Part shown: piece after piece, positions 10,256-21,059 of the stretch | Layout of the letters: the number at the start of each line of letters is the position of its first letter | Numbering within the stretch: the stretch's first letter is position 1 | Source of the DNA: Phaeoceros laevis | Lineage: Eukaryota > Anthocerotophyta > Anthocerotopsida > Notothyladales | DNA length: 26,013 nucleotides | Direction of reading: 5' to 3' | NCBI GenBank assembly: GCA_049999765.1 | Contig: JBNGIQ010008895.1 | Span: 1-26,013 of the forward strand | Program-made: the position numbers and the translations under genes | The notes under the pieces: model-generated | The model's database searches: none | Told to the model about the DNA's origin: nothing | Seen by the model: only the letters and a program-made list of their open reading frames with translations

Positions 10256-12038
10256 TCATAGGCTGGCCAGTTCAGGTGCGTTTGGGGCGGGAGGTAGGAG
10301 TCCTTCGTTTCTGGCCATTTCATACAGAGCAATGGCAGCAAGAGCCTTGGAATCTGCAGTTACACGCCACAGCCTTTTGTATGGAATGATGTGTACCTTG
10401 ATTAGTTCCCCGTGATCTCTAAGACCAGTCTCTTGTCCGTGTAAGGAGTCTAAGACCTGTAAACCACCGACCCAATCGGCATCAGCCCAGGCCTTCAGAC
10501 CTAACCATAGATGAGAACGGAAATGGGCAAACGGAACATTGAGACACCTGTTTGCTGACAGTTCCTCTGTACAACAAGAGCGTGATGTCTTCATCACTGC
10601 CACCCTGATATACATTCCAGCACGTGGAAGATATTAACCAAATTCATCAAAGGCAACAAAATTCAAAAAATTTGTAAAAGGCTCTTACAGGAGATGGAAA
10701 CATCTTCTGGCCTGTTGACTCCTCCAGCAAATCGGTGAGGCTAACCAGGTCTGAAGACTTAATGTGTATCCCCGTTTCCTCCTCCACCTGATCCTCAAAT
10801 GTTTTGTTGAACATCGATGCTCGTTACCATGTCCTTCACAACACATAAATTGCAGTATGGCTGAGGACAAACACCGCGGAAACCCACCTCACGAGCAGCA
10901 GTACCCACGAAGTCTCCCTTATCATCGTCCAACATGCCTGCAGGCAATTCCAAGATTGTCCGCCCTACTGGAACTCGAGCCTGTAGTGAAGGTGGTATTC
11001 AGTGACATCCGAACAGTTAGCTGTTGATCAGAACCTCGTTAAATTGAAGATCAAGTGCAACAAAATATCGTGCATGCATGTAGAACATCAACTACAGAGT
11101 GGACTGAGGGACTCAATTCAACAAGCATGTCAGCCATCCGTCTCTTTTCTGGCTCTGACTACTTTCCAAATAGTTTTCAAAACAAAAGCTCCTCACTCTT
11201 ACTCACTTGCTCAGTCAGCACCGTGAATACTTCTCCTTCACACTCCAGGAGCATGAGAATGCCTACAGCACCACCCCTGGCAAAGACAATGCCTGGAAGC
11301 TGCAAAACACCAAGACAAGTAATCAGTCGTAAATAATGGAAGTTCTTGACACCAAGTCAAAGGTACGGATCCACAACCAGCCTTACCTTTGCCCCCGTCT
11401 CCTCATCCACAAGATCAGCCTTAAACTTGACAAAACCAACACGCTGCCCAAACATGTCTACGCTCTGTTGCACACAAGGAAACAAGTGTCATCAATGAAA
11501 ACAGACAGGATACGAACTGCCTGAAATGGCAGAGTTCGTACGATGAATTCTGGACAGCAAGGATGAAGGACAACCTGTATAACCACTTTGTTAAGAGAGC
11601 ACCGTTTGCCACCATTGGCTTCCAAGTTGAGTATTCCAGTTGGTCCTTTCAGGTACTCCACCCACTTCAGGAATGGACTTGAAGTAATAGCTTTCCTGGC
11701 CATGAAGTAACTCAGAGTTTAGAATAAGGTACAGTTCAGCCGTTACATAAGCAGCTGGTACATCTCAGCCGTTACTGTCTAGGAGCAAACCTTATGTCAT
11801 CATGTGAGACAGGCGGGGCAGGCTTCACTTCCACATGCGACCCTGCAATTTCGATTGAAAATGGAAAGCTAGCAGCAGTTGCATCACTCCCAACCTCCCT
11901 TTCACTCTCATGAGAGGACATTTCTGTCACACTTTTGGGTGCCCCTGTTGTCATCAACTTGTGAGGGCAATGAGAACAAACTCTGGGATACAACGAAACT
12001 CCACTTCTAAGGGAACTCAACTGACCACATCGATGCAT
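10256..12038 (-). CDS. NUDX14-like ADP-sugar/ADP-ribose pyrophosphatase (Nudix hydrolase), 8 exons
   Basis: Exons: 12038-11791, 11695-11575, 11464-11387, 11299-11207, 10980-10888, 10787-10689, 10604-10548 and 10456-10256. All are GT-AG and in phase, giving 329 residues. The Nudix region reads ELPAGMLDDDKGDF (about 191-204) then REVEEETGI (210-218), which holds the metal-binding Glu cluster. The loop before REVEEE is one residue longer than the textbook Nudix box and lacks its first Glu; plant NUDX14 proteins have the same form. Flanking hallmarks are VDMFGQR, GIVFARGGAV, TEQARVPVG, ETGLRDHGE and the C-terminal WRVTADSKALAAIALYEMAR. Known relatives cleave ADP-glucose and ADP-ribose to AMP and a sugar phosphate. 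About 50 N-terminal residues rich in Ser, Arg and His suggest plastid targeting. Catalysis and targeting here are inferred by homology. Confidence 0.92.
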
Positions 12039-12911
12039 AGCGAATAGGAACTGGACCGTATAGAAAACTCGAATGATGGGTGAAGCAACCTCCGCAAAAG
12101 CAACTTAATTACACAAAGGAAGTTACCCGGTCTGACGCAGAGGTGCTTCTCTAGGCTCAGTTTCCAAGAACCCTAAATCTCAAGGTGAAAGATGTGGCGA
12201 GGCAGCAGTTGTATGACGACAATCGAGACTCAAGTGGTCTGACGACAATCGAGAGTCGATACTTCCAGGATCAACGTCTGGGCAGAATGCTTTTCGCTAA
12301 TAAATAAGCTCAAAATCGAACGTCCAGATTTCAGAGTCCAGACAACATGCAATGGCAAGCCTGTCTACTGGCACGCCCTTCAACCAATCAATAAGGCCTG
12401 CGCCGCTTAGTTTAGGCCTGACGTACTCTTAGCCTTCGTGTACTGCGCTGAACTATGTCTCATTCTAGACAAGTCTTCGAGTTTTAGACACTGGAATCAG
12501 TCCCCCACTCTACTCGCCGCAACAGCACAAGGGTTGCCTGATATCAAAATCGCAGACAAATCCCACGCGAGACTGTCTTCAATGCACTATAGTGCATACA
12601 ATTGACGTCCCCGCAGCGTACAGGGTACCTACGGAAACACAATCTGATAACCTCATAGCTTGAATGAGCCAGCCTAATTCGAATGGCACAAAGCTCCCTC
12701 CTCCCTCACAACATTGGCTTGCGCGATGCCAGGCAGTGCGCATCGAGATCTCGGAATAGGTCGCAGGGCACACGCCAAGGCTTTTTTCTCTAAGCGAGCT
12801 TCTGGTCACAGTATGTCCGAGTCGCTAGTAATACCTTTTGGGGCCAGCCAGCTGCCACCGCCAGATTTCTGATGCAAAATTCATTCTAGTCCTCGGCGCC
12901 AACGGTTCGGG
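12039..12911. other. Intergenic, no gene seen
   Basis: Upstream of the NUDX14-like gene and downstream of the SPX-MFS stop, both minus strand. TGACGACAATCGAGA occurs twice at about 12215-12255 with small changes. No coding or RNA gene recognised. Confidence 0.4.
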
Positions 12912-15900
12912 TCAGTACAATGCAAAATAATACAAGTAGGTGTAGCATGTGGTGATGAACATTATCACCAATGCAGGAACCATGGAGATGTTGGTGAGAT
13001 TCTCCACAGGGCCCAACCATCCAGCTAATGTGATGGTTGCATTTGCGACAACACGAGCAAGAGTACCAGCTTCTGTGGACAGAAATCCACAGTTGAAGAC
13101 CCCCCGGGACAGACGTGAAGACATCACCTTTGAGAGAAGTGACATGCAAACACCTAAGATATGAAACATCCCATTGAGAATTAGATAGGATTAAGGTAGA
13201 GAACTCTCGGGAAAGGAAAATGGGGTTGATAGGAACCTTCAAGCACGTTTGTTGACACAAAAATAGTAACAGCAGCGCAAACGTATTGGATTGTTGAGTA
13301 TGGCACCCAAACGCTGTAAGACAGGATACCAATGATTCCTACACCTGTGGTTACTTCTGCCCACAGTATGACTAATCTGCAAAAAGAAAGGACAGGCGAT
13401 CCTTAGTCACTGTGCTACAATTCGCTAACTGTACAATATGAGGCTGGAAACAGAATCATACCTGTCCTCAAATATATTGCTGATATAATTGCCGACAACA
13501 GCGCTCATGGGCAGCACCGTAAGACCAAGCAGCCCCAGAAATATACCGACCTGTCCATTTGGATATTGTGAACAAAACGATTAGCTAAAAGTTTGAAACT
13601 TTGAGCAGCACTGTTAAGCAGCTACAGCCAGAGACACTGTAAGCAATAACTGACCGTGTAAGAGTCCCACTTGAAGTAGAACTCAGTGGCAACGCTCGAT
13701 TCAGATACCAGCATTTCAGCAGCAAATTTGAGTGCAAAGTACACCCACAAGAGTAGTTTTACAGGAAGAGTCAACTCCCGTAACAAGTCTCCTGCAGTTT
13801 CCACAGACTTTGAAGCTCCCTTTTTGACATCATCAATGTCCTGTTCACCGGAATCAGAATCAGACGACTTGGAAGGTGCTGGCATGGAAATCGACTTGGT
13901 CAGCAAAGGAGCACTGAGACTCCCATCTCCAAAGCCTTTCTCCGGCGGAGGCTGTTCAGACACAGTCCTTTCAAGCACAGGTGGCTCGGGGGGTAGAGCT
14001 GGAGGCTCTGTGAACAACATTAGCAGGAAGAGCAGGTAGAGCGCCCATAATACTGTCATCAGCCATCCCGGAGCCGTTATCTCGTTTACTGGAGCTCCCC
14101 AAATCTGGAGGACATCAGCTGTTCAGGCTGTCAAGTTTTTCAACTTGCATTGGCTTGCAATGTCCTAAAAAGCCAGGCAGTCTAGACCGTTACCTCAAAA
14201 TCGACAAACTTGAAAACTCCAGCTAGAGCTGGTCCGACAGCCATCCCAAGTGCACTTGCACTAACGAAGGTTGCAGATGCTTGAGTCCTTTGTTTCACTG
14301 GAACGTGGTCAGATATATACCTCCTGTTCAATGCCCGCGCTCCGCCCAGCCTATGGATGCATCAACAAACATATTACTCTACAGAAGCTCATGTATTGCA
14401 ACATAACTCACAGCAGTTTGAAATTAAGAGCAAAACCTCCTACCCGCATAGTGCCCGACCCAGAAGCAACAGCCAGACCGAGGAGAAGTGAAGGGCAAGA
14501 GCATAGAGCAAATTGCCAGCTACTAGGATTAACGTGCTGACCACCAGAGGTGTCCGGTACGAGTAGTTGGACCACAAGCTGTAGACGAATGCGGACAGGA
14601 GAGCTGTGAAAGGCATTGAGCCTATTATGATTCCACATAGTGTGGGTGGCGCGTATAACTCTGCCGCATACTCATCAGATGTTGGCACAACGATGTAATA
14701 GTTAACCTGTTGCAAACCACCAGCATTGGTCTAACAATCGCCATCACCCATGGATACATTCGAGTATCGTGCTGCATATAAGATACGTACCATGTATAAA
14801 AAGGTGTTAAATAGATTGAGCTGCATGGACCAATAATGCCCTTCGTCAGCTGGACTGCCGGGCAACACGTCCTGTGGTGTAGGTAGCAGCAGTTCATTTG
14901 CAACATACGAGATGAAACTGACTTCTGTTGAAATTTTTTGCAAGGCCGTCTCTATGGCCTGCAAGAACGATAGAACAATATTAAGTAGCTGGCACATTCA
15001 CCAAGCAACCTCCTGTAAAGATGAACATCTGATCAGATTTTAGTTCCACCTCAGGTCAGACCTGAGGCCATGGCTTGATTTACGGCATTACCTTGATGAT
15101 GGGTTCTTCCTCGATGACCTTGGCTGGAAGCGAAGGCTGTCGGAAAAACGAAGAATAAGTGCCATGTGCCCGCAGCTCTACAAGGTTCTGAGAGATTGTT
15201 GCGACCATGGCTTTTATCCCCTGCAACAGCACCACTATGGTTTCAACTCAAAAACCGGGGCTTAAGTAGTGAGTAGATATATCACAGAGGGAAAGGAAGG
15301 TTACCACTTGTCGGAAAATTTGCTGAAGCTGAGAATAAGGATGATTAGCTCGGGAGGAAATATAGTGATCCCGAAACACACATTCTACACGCCTTTCAAA
15401 CTTCTTTAGGATTTTGCGAAGCCCCGTGGTGTTGAGCTCCACAAACTGCAGAAGCCTTAGCAGTTCAACGCCAACCTGCCTGCACAGGAACCGCCGTTGA
15501 CAGTTTTAATCAAGTGTTCATTTATCGACCGAATTTCCTGGTATAGTACAGGAGACTGTACTCACAGACCTGTACCGATCCATCAGATGCTGAGTGACGT
15601 GATCCTCACCATCGCTTGTCCCTTCTTCAAGAGAGGTTCGTTCTTCAAGAAGCCTCTGAAGCTCTTCGGCAATAAGTCCCTGCCTTTCCAGAAAGAAGAG
15701 GACAACTTTCTCCACCTGAAAAAGTGAGCAAGAATGGTTGGGAATCCGACACTATGACTTGCGCTGTCCAGAGTCCTTTGCCAGAATTGTAGCTTGAGCA
15801 ACACCCCTCCGTCTTGGAGAAAATTCATTCACGCTTCCAGTAGCTCCAAGGTAGTACTAGTGACTAGTGATATGCAATGCTAGGACTTGAACCACAACTT

Positions 15901-16232
15901 GAAAAAAACCACGACACGGTTCCTGTCAACACTCACATGATAATCTAACAAGTCCGAGAAGGACTTCTTCATTGTCTGCCTCTCTTGTTCGGTAGCCGAG
16001 GGCAACTGAGCAGCAAAGACCTTGATCTTCTTCTTCAAGATTTTGTAGCCAAGGTAGTAGCTGTAAGGCAATTCACAAGCTTAGGGCTACCACAGTCTCA
16101 AGCGTACACTTCACTTGCTCACTGAGGCAATTTTTATTGTTCATTCAGCGGATAGACAAACAAATTGCCGAGGACTTACTTCTCCCATCCCGGTGTCTGA
16201 TTCGATGCAATGTGACGACCGAATCGCACCAT
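12912..16232 (-). CDS. SPX-MFS vacuolar phosphate transporter (PHT5/VPT type), 12 exons
   Basis: Exons: 16232-16180, 16060-15937, 15715-15566, 15475-15305, 15220-15092, 14958-14791, 14706-14444, 14350-14194, 14104-13655, 13550-13462, 13376-13237 and 13153-12912. All are GT-AG and in phase, giving 711 residues, close to the roughly 700 of Arabidopsis PHT5/VPT proteins. The N-terminal SPX domain starts [20 protein letters not shown] and carries the inositol-pyrophosphate-binding Lys clusters YKILKKK (23-29) and [11 protein letters not shown] (128-138). From about residue 250 a major-facilitator membrane part follows, with [43 protein letters not shown] and the C-terminal [17 protein letters not shown] long Ser/Pro/acidic cytosolic loop (about 430-520) splits it. 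Relatives move phosphate across the tonoplast and sense phosphate status through SPX. The N-terminal exon is short (53 bp), supported by its match to the SPX start. Confidence 0.95.
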
Positions 16233-16695
16233 CTTTGCCGCAGCTCGTTGACCTCAGGCGCTGAGAGCAATGTAAAAGCCTGTTGACAAGTTTCCAATTG
16301 CGCTGAAATTCAGGAGCTGGGAGACACGGCGGCCACCGTGTGCACCGGCTTCCAATCCCAGGACAAACCAGTATTGTGACGAAGACGATGATTCCGACAC
16401 TGACTCCACACTAAGAACAGCACTCACCGCATTTATAATAGAGATGCACAGCTCACAAACCAGCGCTGAAGCCGGAACCAAAACTGGAAGGCGGATTTGA
16501 ACGAGAATCGCATTCCAGCTGGAATTCCTCCTCCAGCCTGCCACACCGCGGTGGCTGTTGCTGATCTCAAATCAGTGCGAGATCTGCCACAGTCCCTCGT
16601 GAGCGGCACCGCACAGCACAAAACCTCACAGCCAGCTGCAACCTGCTGCAGGCACAAGAGTAATGCAAAGCTTGAACACACTGACAGATCTGTGT

Positions 16696-16712
16696 AGGCA
16701 GGCAGGCAGGCA
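16696..16712. repeat. (GGCA)n microsatellite
   Basis: Four uninterrupted GGCA units ending in GGCGGGCG, in the intergenic region upstream of the SPX-MFS gene. Confidence 0.7.
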
Positions 16713-19166
16713 GGCGGGCGCCAGTTTCATCTTTGCAAGCTGAAATCTACCTTGCCGTCAGGGAAGGGGCATAGCCGGCTTGCACCTGCTGCAGATGTAA
16801 CTTCTCGTCTGGCGTGCGCAGAATTTCCAACCAGCAGACCTCCTCCCGACCTAGAAGCTAGCCAGCAGCTGGTGGCGATGGATTCAGGGAATCCTAAATC
16901 CCCGCCGAGTGCGAGCTTCTTAAATACCGGTGCACCCGCGGGCCCGCACAGCTCGCGTCGGTTGCTGTGGCACTCAAAAATAGGCAGCAATGCAAGCCAT
17001 GGCTTTCCGGACTTGAGCTGTTGATCCCAGTGGCAAGAGGTGGGGCAAAGAGCGCTAGCTAGTGACTGCCTGCAAATCGCGAACTCATTCGAGCCAGCAC
17101 AGGAACAGAGCAGTATGTGTGTATCCCTCCAGTGAACGCCTGAGCTACCAGCAAAACTTGGCAACAGCGGCACAACCGCCCCTCCAAAATCCGCCGGATG
17201 CCGCTCCAGCAGCAGCTCAGGGACTGTAGATCAGCGAAATGTCCGGTCCAGGACAAGCCAGGAGCGGGCCATGCTCGGAGCTCGCATGCAGAGGAGAGCT
17301 TCTTCTTCCTGGGATTTTAGCAGCTGCAGCTACTGTTGCTGTTGTCTTTTGGAGTGGAGGCCCGGGGGACAGGACAGGAGCCCGCCTCAACCAACAATCC
17401 GATCCCGGCAGCTAGCACCATCTGGGAGTGTGCCGAGGGATTGTGCGGCGTATATCCCCCGATTGGCCGGGATGGCAAGAGGAGGGGAGGCCGGGGTGGC
17501 AGTTAACCAAGGGTCCAGGGACCAGTGACGAGCGGGCGTTGTTGCTGGCCATCGCCTCTACTACAGGACCCCCTGCTATGTTTGTCTGTCCAGTCACCCG
17601 CTTCGTCACCATTGAACACTTGTTGTGTGCCGTACTGTTATTCTTTTCACTTTACATGTGAAAGCTACGAGACTGGCGCTTTTCCAGCCAGAAGCCTGAA
17701 CACGGTTGACGGCGACGGTGACTACATCGCTTTTGTCCGGTAGTGTGTGTCTACTCTAGATTTCAGTACGGGAAAAGTAAACTAATGCCAACCTGCCAAC
17801 CGGGAAGAGTCCCGGTAGACTGCCCCCTCGTCCACCGCGAAACGAAAAAGAACTGCACTAGTAGTATGGGTCCGTGACTCCGTGGGGTTACGGTAGAGAA
17901 TTCGTAAGGACCTGGTAACGGGCAGGTGCCGGGATTTTCCGCTCAAGTTGTAAGATGCCGCCCTGCTGCAGGTCAAGCGCTCGCTCGCTGGGGAGACTGT
18001 GGGCCTGTTCGATACTTCCAATGTGCCATCCATTGCGGCACATCATATGCCTCATGGGTCGTGCCCGGTGATCCTGGGCAACTGGGCAACTCTCACCAAT
18101 CAGGCAGCCATGGAGCAACTGGAGCAGTAGATATTAGTATTTCGACTTTTTCGCGGGGCAGGGCAGGAGCTTCCTTTACGGTGCTCCGAGGAAACCGGGT
18201 ACAGCCGGTGGTAGGCTTCGTACGAGTGTGGCGCACATACAGTGTAGACACCACTACACAGACTCTAAACATGTGTATCGTGTGAATGTGCTGATGTGTC
18301 GCTAGCTAGGGGCCTTCCAGATCTGCGTGGAATCTCGTGTCACTTGCACGCTGTGTGCTTGGAGCTGCTTCCTCCTGCTGCCAACTAGTGCTGGAAAACG
18401 TGGTACAAAATAAACGGGATGGTGTGTAAGCTCCTATAGTTGAATGCCATGTGGTGTGCTAATGTAGGACCGGAAACAGTTGCTGGCTGGTTTTGGTAGA
18501 TTTTATGAGGGATGCAGCATCTGCTAGGCATATTCTACAAGGGATATCCTACAAGGGATCCAGCATATTATTATGTCTGGAGGGTGGAGGTTTATTAGGG
18601 ACCACTCCAGGCGTTGGAAGTTGCTAGTTGCTATCTTTATCCCGCTAGTCTAGCCGGGCCGGTGCGTCACCGTTTCATAACTGGGACCGGCTGTAAAAAG
18701 CTATTCGAAGAGGGGGCGATCCGGGATGATCCGTACTGTCAGGGAGGCAGGCAGGGTGAGTTCCGTGACTTCCGTCACACTGACAGGGTAACGAAAAAAG
18801 TGCAAGCTTGCTGCGGACAGAAATGAGATAAAACAAGAACGAGTCGGATGGCAATAAATCTAGGCAACAGTAAATTGTCTGTCATTTACGAGGTTGTGTA
18901 TAAGGTTTGGTGAAAAAGTAGATATCCACCACCCGTGGATGCATGGATGGATGGCTTTACAGGTAGTACACTTCCGGATCTCGAACAGACTAGTGAAAGC
19001 AAAGCATGTGGAGAGACGGCATGGTGGACATCTTTTTGAAGGTCCCCTCGACAAGAAAGGCCTCCCTACTCGAAGTTCTCTCACATTCTTGTGCGGCCTG
19101 GATCATGGTGGCATGCTATATAACTAGTGTACATAGGTTGGTTAATCGCCCAAACCCATGACGCTT

Positions 19167-19181
19167 CATTCATTCATTCAT
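19167..19181. repeat. Short (CATT)n microsatellite
   Basis: Three and a half CATT units just upstream of the PPR relic. Confidence 0.7.
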
Positions 19182-19231
19182 AGGCCTAAGAGCTTCTTGA
19201 AATGACTAAGGGATAGGAACTCCATTTAAAT

Positions 19232-19352
19232 TTGCAAATTGAAGGACTTGAAGCTGATGTGGAACCTTCTAGGCTCCAGCTTGGTTAACAATGTATGCCA
19301 AGTGCGGTACGTAGCCTACATGCAGGATGCCTGCAACGTGGTTTCAAGACAG
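19232..19352 (+). pseudogene. Decayed PPR (PLS-type) fragment
   Basis: Read in successive frames, this 120-bp stretch gives QIEGLEADV (19235-19261), LGSSLVN (19269-19289), MYAKCG (19291-19308) and YMQDACNVVSR (19317-19349). Joined by eye they follow the end of an L motif and a full S motif of PLS-class PPR proteins, as in the intact gene at 21060-23648 (GLETDVVVGSSLVDMYAKCG). At least three frameshifts separate the pieces and a stop follows, so it is not functional. It lies about 1.7 kb upstream of the intact PPR gene on the same strand. QDACNV differs from the EDARRV of the neighbour, so it probably descends from another PPR gene and is not a recent copy. Confidence 0.7.
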
Positions 19353-19736
19353 ACCTGCACGGTATTTCACCATGTTGTAGCTTATATATATATGCACAGC
19401 AAGGGATGGGTCAAGAAGCCCTTAGTTCAGAGCAGTATGCATGAATTCAGTTGGATGAGATCTTTGCTGTGGACACCAGATTCAGCCACATTTGTTTGCA
19501 ATTGCCTCCTAGAGGCATGTGTCTGTGTAGGTGTGGGAGCTCCGGATTACACTACAGGTAGATGTAGAGGAGGTTATAAATATATCTATAGCTTTATAAT
19601 TTAGCGTGCTTGCTCATGATCAAGGAGCAGCAAACATTCCGGGATGTAGAACAACCTTGAATGTTGACACACATGTATGTCAAGCGTTATCACACATAGA
19701 TCTCTAATTTCAATTTTTATCAAGTTTGATGCATTC
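19353..19736. other. Intergenic, no gene seen
   Basis: Between the PPR relic and the dirigent-like stop codon. A TATATATATA run lies at about 19382-19392. No further PPR similarity is readable after about 19352. Confidence 0.4.
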
Positions 19737-20382
19737 CTAGCGCTGGCAGCCGATGTTCATATAGCAGTCCTCTCTAACCACCAGGAGATCTTCGCTGGAG
19801 TACTCCGTGCTCTCCAGGACAACCCCCCTGGCGCACCGGAAGCGGCCGGTCCCGCCTATGATGGAGTACTGCGCGGTCTGAGGGGTGTCGGTGTAGAGCT
19901 CGTAGCCCATGAAGTTGAGGCTGCCCCAGCCGGTGAAGCTCTCGGAGTCGTTGTAGAACTGGGCCGTGTAGACGTTGTGCCCGGCCTGCTGCTGGATGTC
20001 GCACATGGTGATGGTACCGCGCGCGCGCCCGACCTCTACCGCGCGGTCCGGGTCCGCCTCGTACGCGATCTTGCCGTCGAACATGATGGTCTGCCCGAAA
20101 TTGTTCTGTGCCCGCGGTGAACCGCGCTCCTGTCATGTCTACGTGGAGCCAGAACCGGTGGAAGGTGTCGTACTCGCCTTCCGGGACCGCTGCCTGTGCG
20201 TCCTCCGGCAGTACGGGCACCGTCCTAGTAGGCCCAGGTGGAGGCGCACATGTGCATGGAGGCCGATACGCTGACCGGGACTTTGCTAGAGTAGGAGCTC
20301 GCTGTCCCAGGACTCCTCCGTAGGACGCTAGGATGCACATGGCGACCATCATGATGCACAGCTTGGTGGGAGCCATGGCCAT
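19737..20382 (-). pseudogene. Dirigent-like secreted protein, broken by a one-base frameshift
   Basis: The start is ATG 20382. An N-terminal signal peptide is clear (LCIMMVAMCILASYGGVLG, about 8-26), followed by a Pro/Cys-rich linker and FHRFWLHVDMTG, a first beta-strand as in dirigent domains. At about 20106 one extra G (or two missing bases) shifts the frame. The second frame (20105-19737) begins NNFGQTIMFDGK and continues VGRARGTITMC, FYNDSESFTGWGSLNF and YSIIGGTGRFRCARG, the last being the dirigent GGTGxFxxARG signature. Together the pieces would span about 214 residues, a normal dirigent length. Dirigent proteins act in the cell wall and steer stereoselective phenoxy-radical coupling; the substrate is unknown here. 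Codons are strongly G/C-ending, unlike the neighbours. The break may be real or a sequencing error; no plausible intron removes it without losing conserved residues. Confidence 0.75.
20106..20106 (-). other. Frameshift position in the dirigent-like gene
   Basis: Reading ...ACA from the upstream frame and AAC-AAT-TTC from the downstream frame leaves a single unpaired G at about 20106. Both sides match dirigent-type sequence, so the shift is placed within one or two bases. Confidence 0.7.
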
Positions 20383-20486
20383 GATGGTAGCTGGTGCCGT
20401 ACCGGAGGAGGGAAAGATGGGAGGCGATCGATGCCGGAGCGTGTGGTGAACTCGAAGCCTGAGGAGGCCGGAGCTTTCTGTTTCCT

Positions 20487-20493
20487 CTTTATA
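20487..20493 (-). promoter_or_regulatory. Probable TATA box of the dirigent-like gene
   Basis: TATAAAG on the minus strand, about 105 bp upstream of the ATG at 20382. This would leave a leader of roughly 70-75 nt. Confidence 0.45.
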
Positions 20494-20556
20494 CTACTGC
20501 ACATGTACGAAGAATGTTGAGCTGCCCGGGGCCGTTGCACGTTGCCAAATTGGCAA

Positions 20557-20618
20557 CGCTCAGCATTAATTAGTTGCTGAAAAATGAAATTGACGCAGCA
20601 ACTAATTAATGCTGAGCG
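20557..20618. repeat. Perfect 23-bp inverted repeat (hairpin), 16-nt loop
   Basis: The left arm 20557-20579 starts CGCTCAGCATTAATTAG; the right arm 20596-20618 is its exact reverse complement. The spacer is 20580-20595. Directly before it, 20541-20557 is another palindrome (GTTGCCA-AAT-TGGCAAC). The pair sits about 50 bp upstream of the dirigent TATA box. It could be a small foldback element, a cruciform, or a hairpin RNA if transcribed. Confidence 0.9.
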
Positions 20619-21059
20619 CGGAGGCGTATACGTAACAACAGCTGAACATCCGTTGTGTCCGATCGAAATGACCAATGGAATTGCCTGGAGGGCTTCCCAC
20701 ACATAGGTGTGGTGGCCAGCAAAATTCGTGATGTAGACTAGTAGCAGTCGATGGGAAAATGCAGGTGTCGTTGTCGCTTGGAAGTAAGTCGACAGTCGGC
20801 AGGAGGCGCCGCTTTTCCTCCCTCAGTTCTGAGGAGAATGGTTTTTTTTGGCCTTCAAAAAAACCATCCTTACATTTTATTGGCGTTTCTCGTTCTGGGA
20901 GTCTCAAGTTCTGGGGCCCAGAAGCGGTGTGGGTTGTGGGTTTTGCCGCACAGATGGCTGCCTGCCTGCCAGCTCATGGCAGCAGAGCGGAGCATGTTCA
21001 TCCAGAATCTGGTGGTATGACGTGGTGATGAGGCATTTGTAGGGTGATGCTGTCCATAG
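20619..21059. promoter_or_regulatory. Upstream region of the divergent dirigent-like and PPR genes
   Basis: The two start codons are 677 bp apart. Overlapping open frames at 20751-21042 have no domain; the one ending at 21028 lies just before the PPR ATG and could be an upstream ORF in its leader. No clear TATA box for the PPR gene. Confidence 0.4.

Larger units (their letters stand above)
16233..19231. other. About 3 kb without a recognisable gene
   Basis: The left end must hold the SPX-MFS promoter and 5' leader; a TTGCTCTCAG acceptor-like site near 16262-16271 hints at a leader intron. A (GGCA)n run lies at about 16696-16712, two copies of CTACAAGGGAT at 18535-18545 and 18549-18559, and (CATT)n at 19167-19181. 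The open frame at 16727-17173 (minus) and others show no domain, periodicity or partner exons. Confidence 0.5.

Noticed and set aside
16727-17173. 148-codon minus-strand open frame
   Set aside because: No signal, domain or matching exon; GC-rich sequence gives long frames by chance.
19774-20106. Minus-strand open frame continuing past the dirigent frameshift
   Set aside because: After about 20106 it reads Arg/His-rich nonsense, while the other frame carries the conserved dirigent motifs. High GC removes stops.
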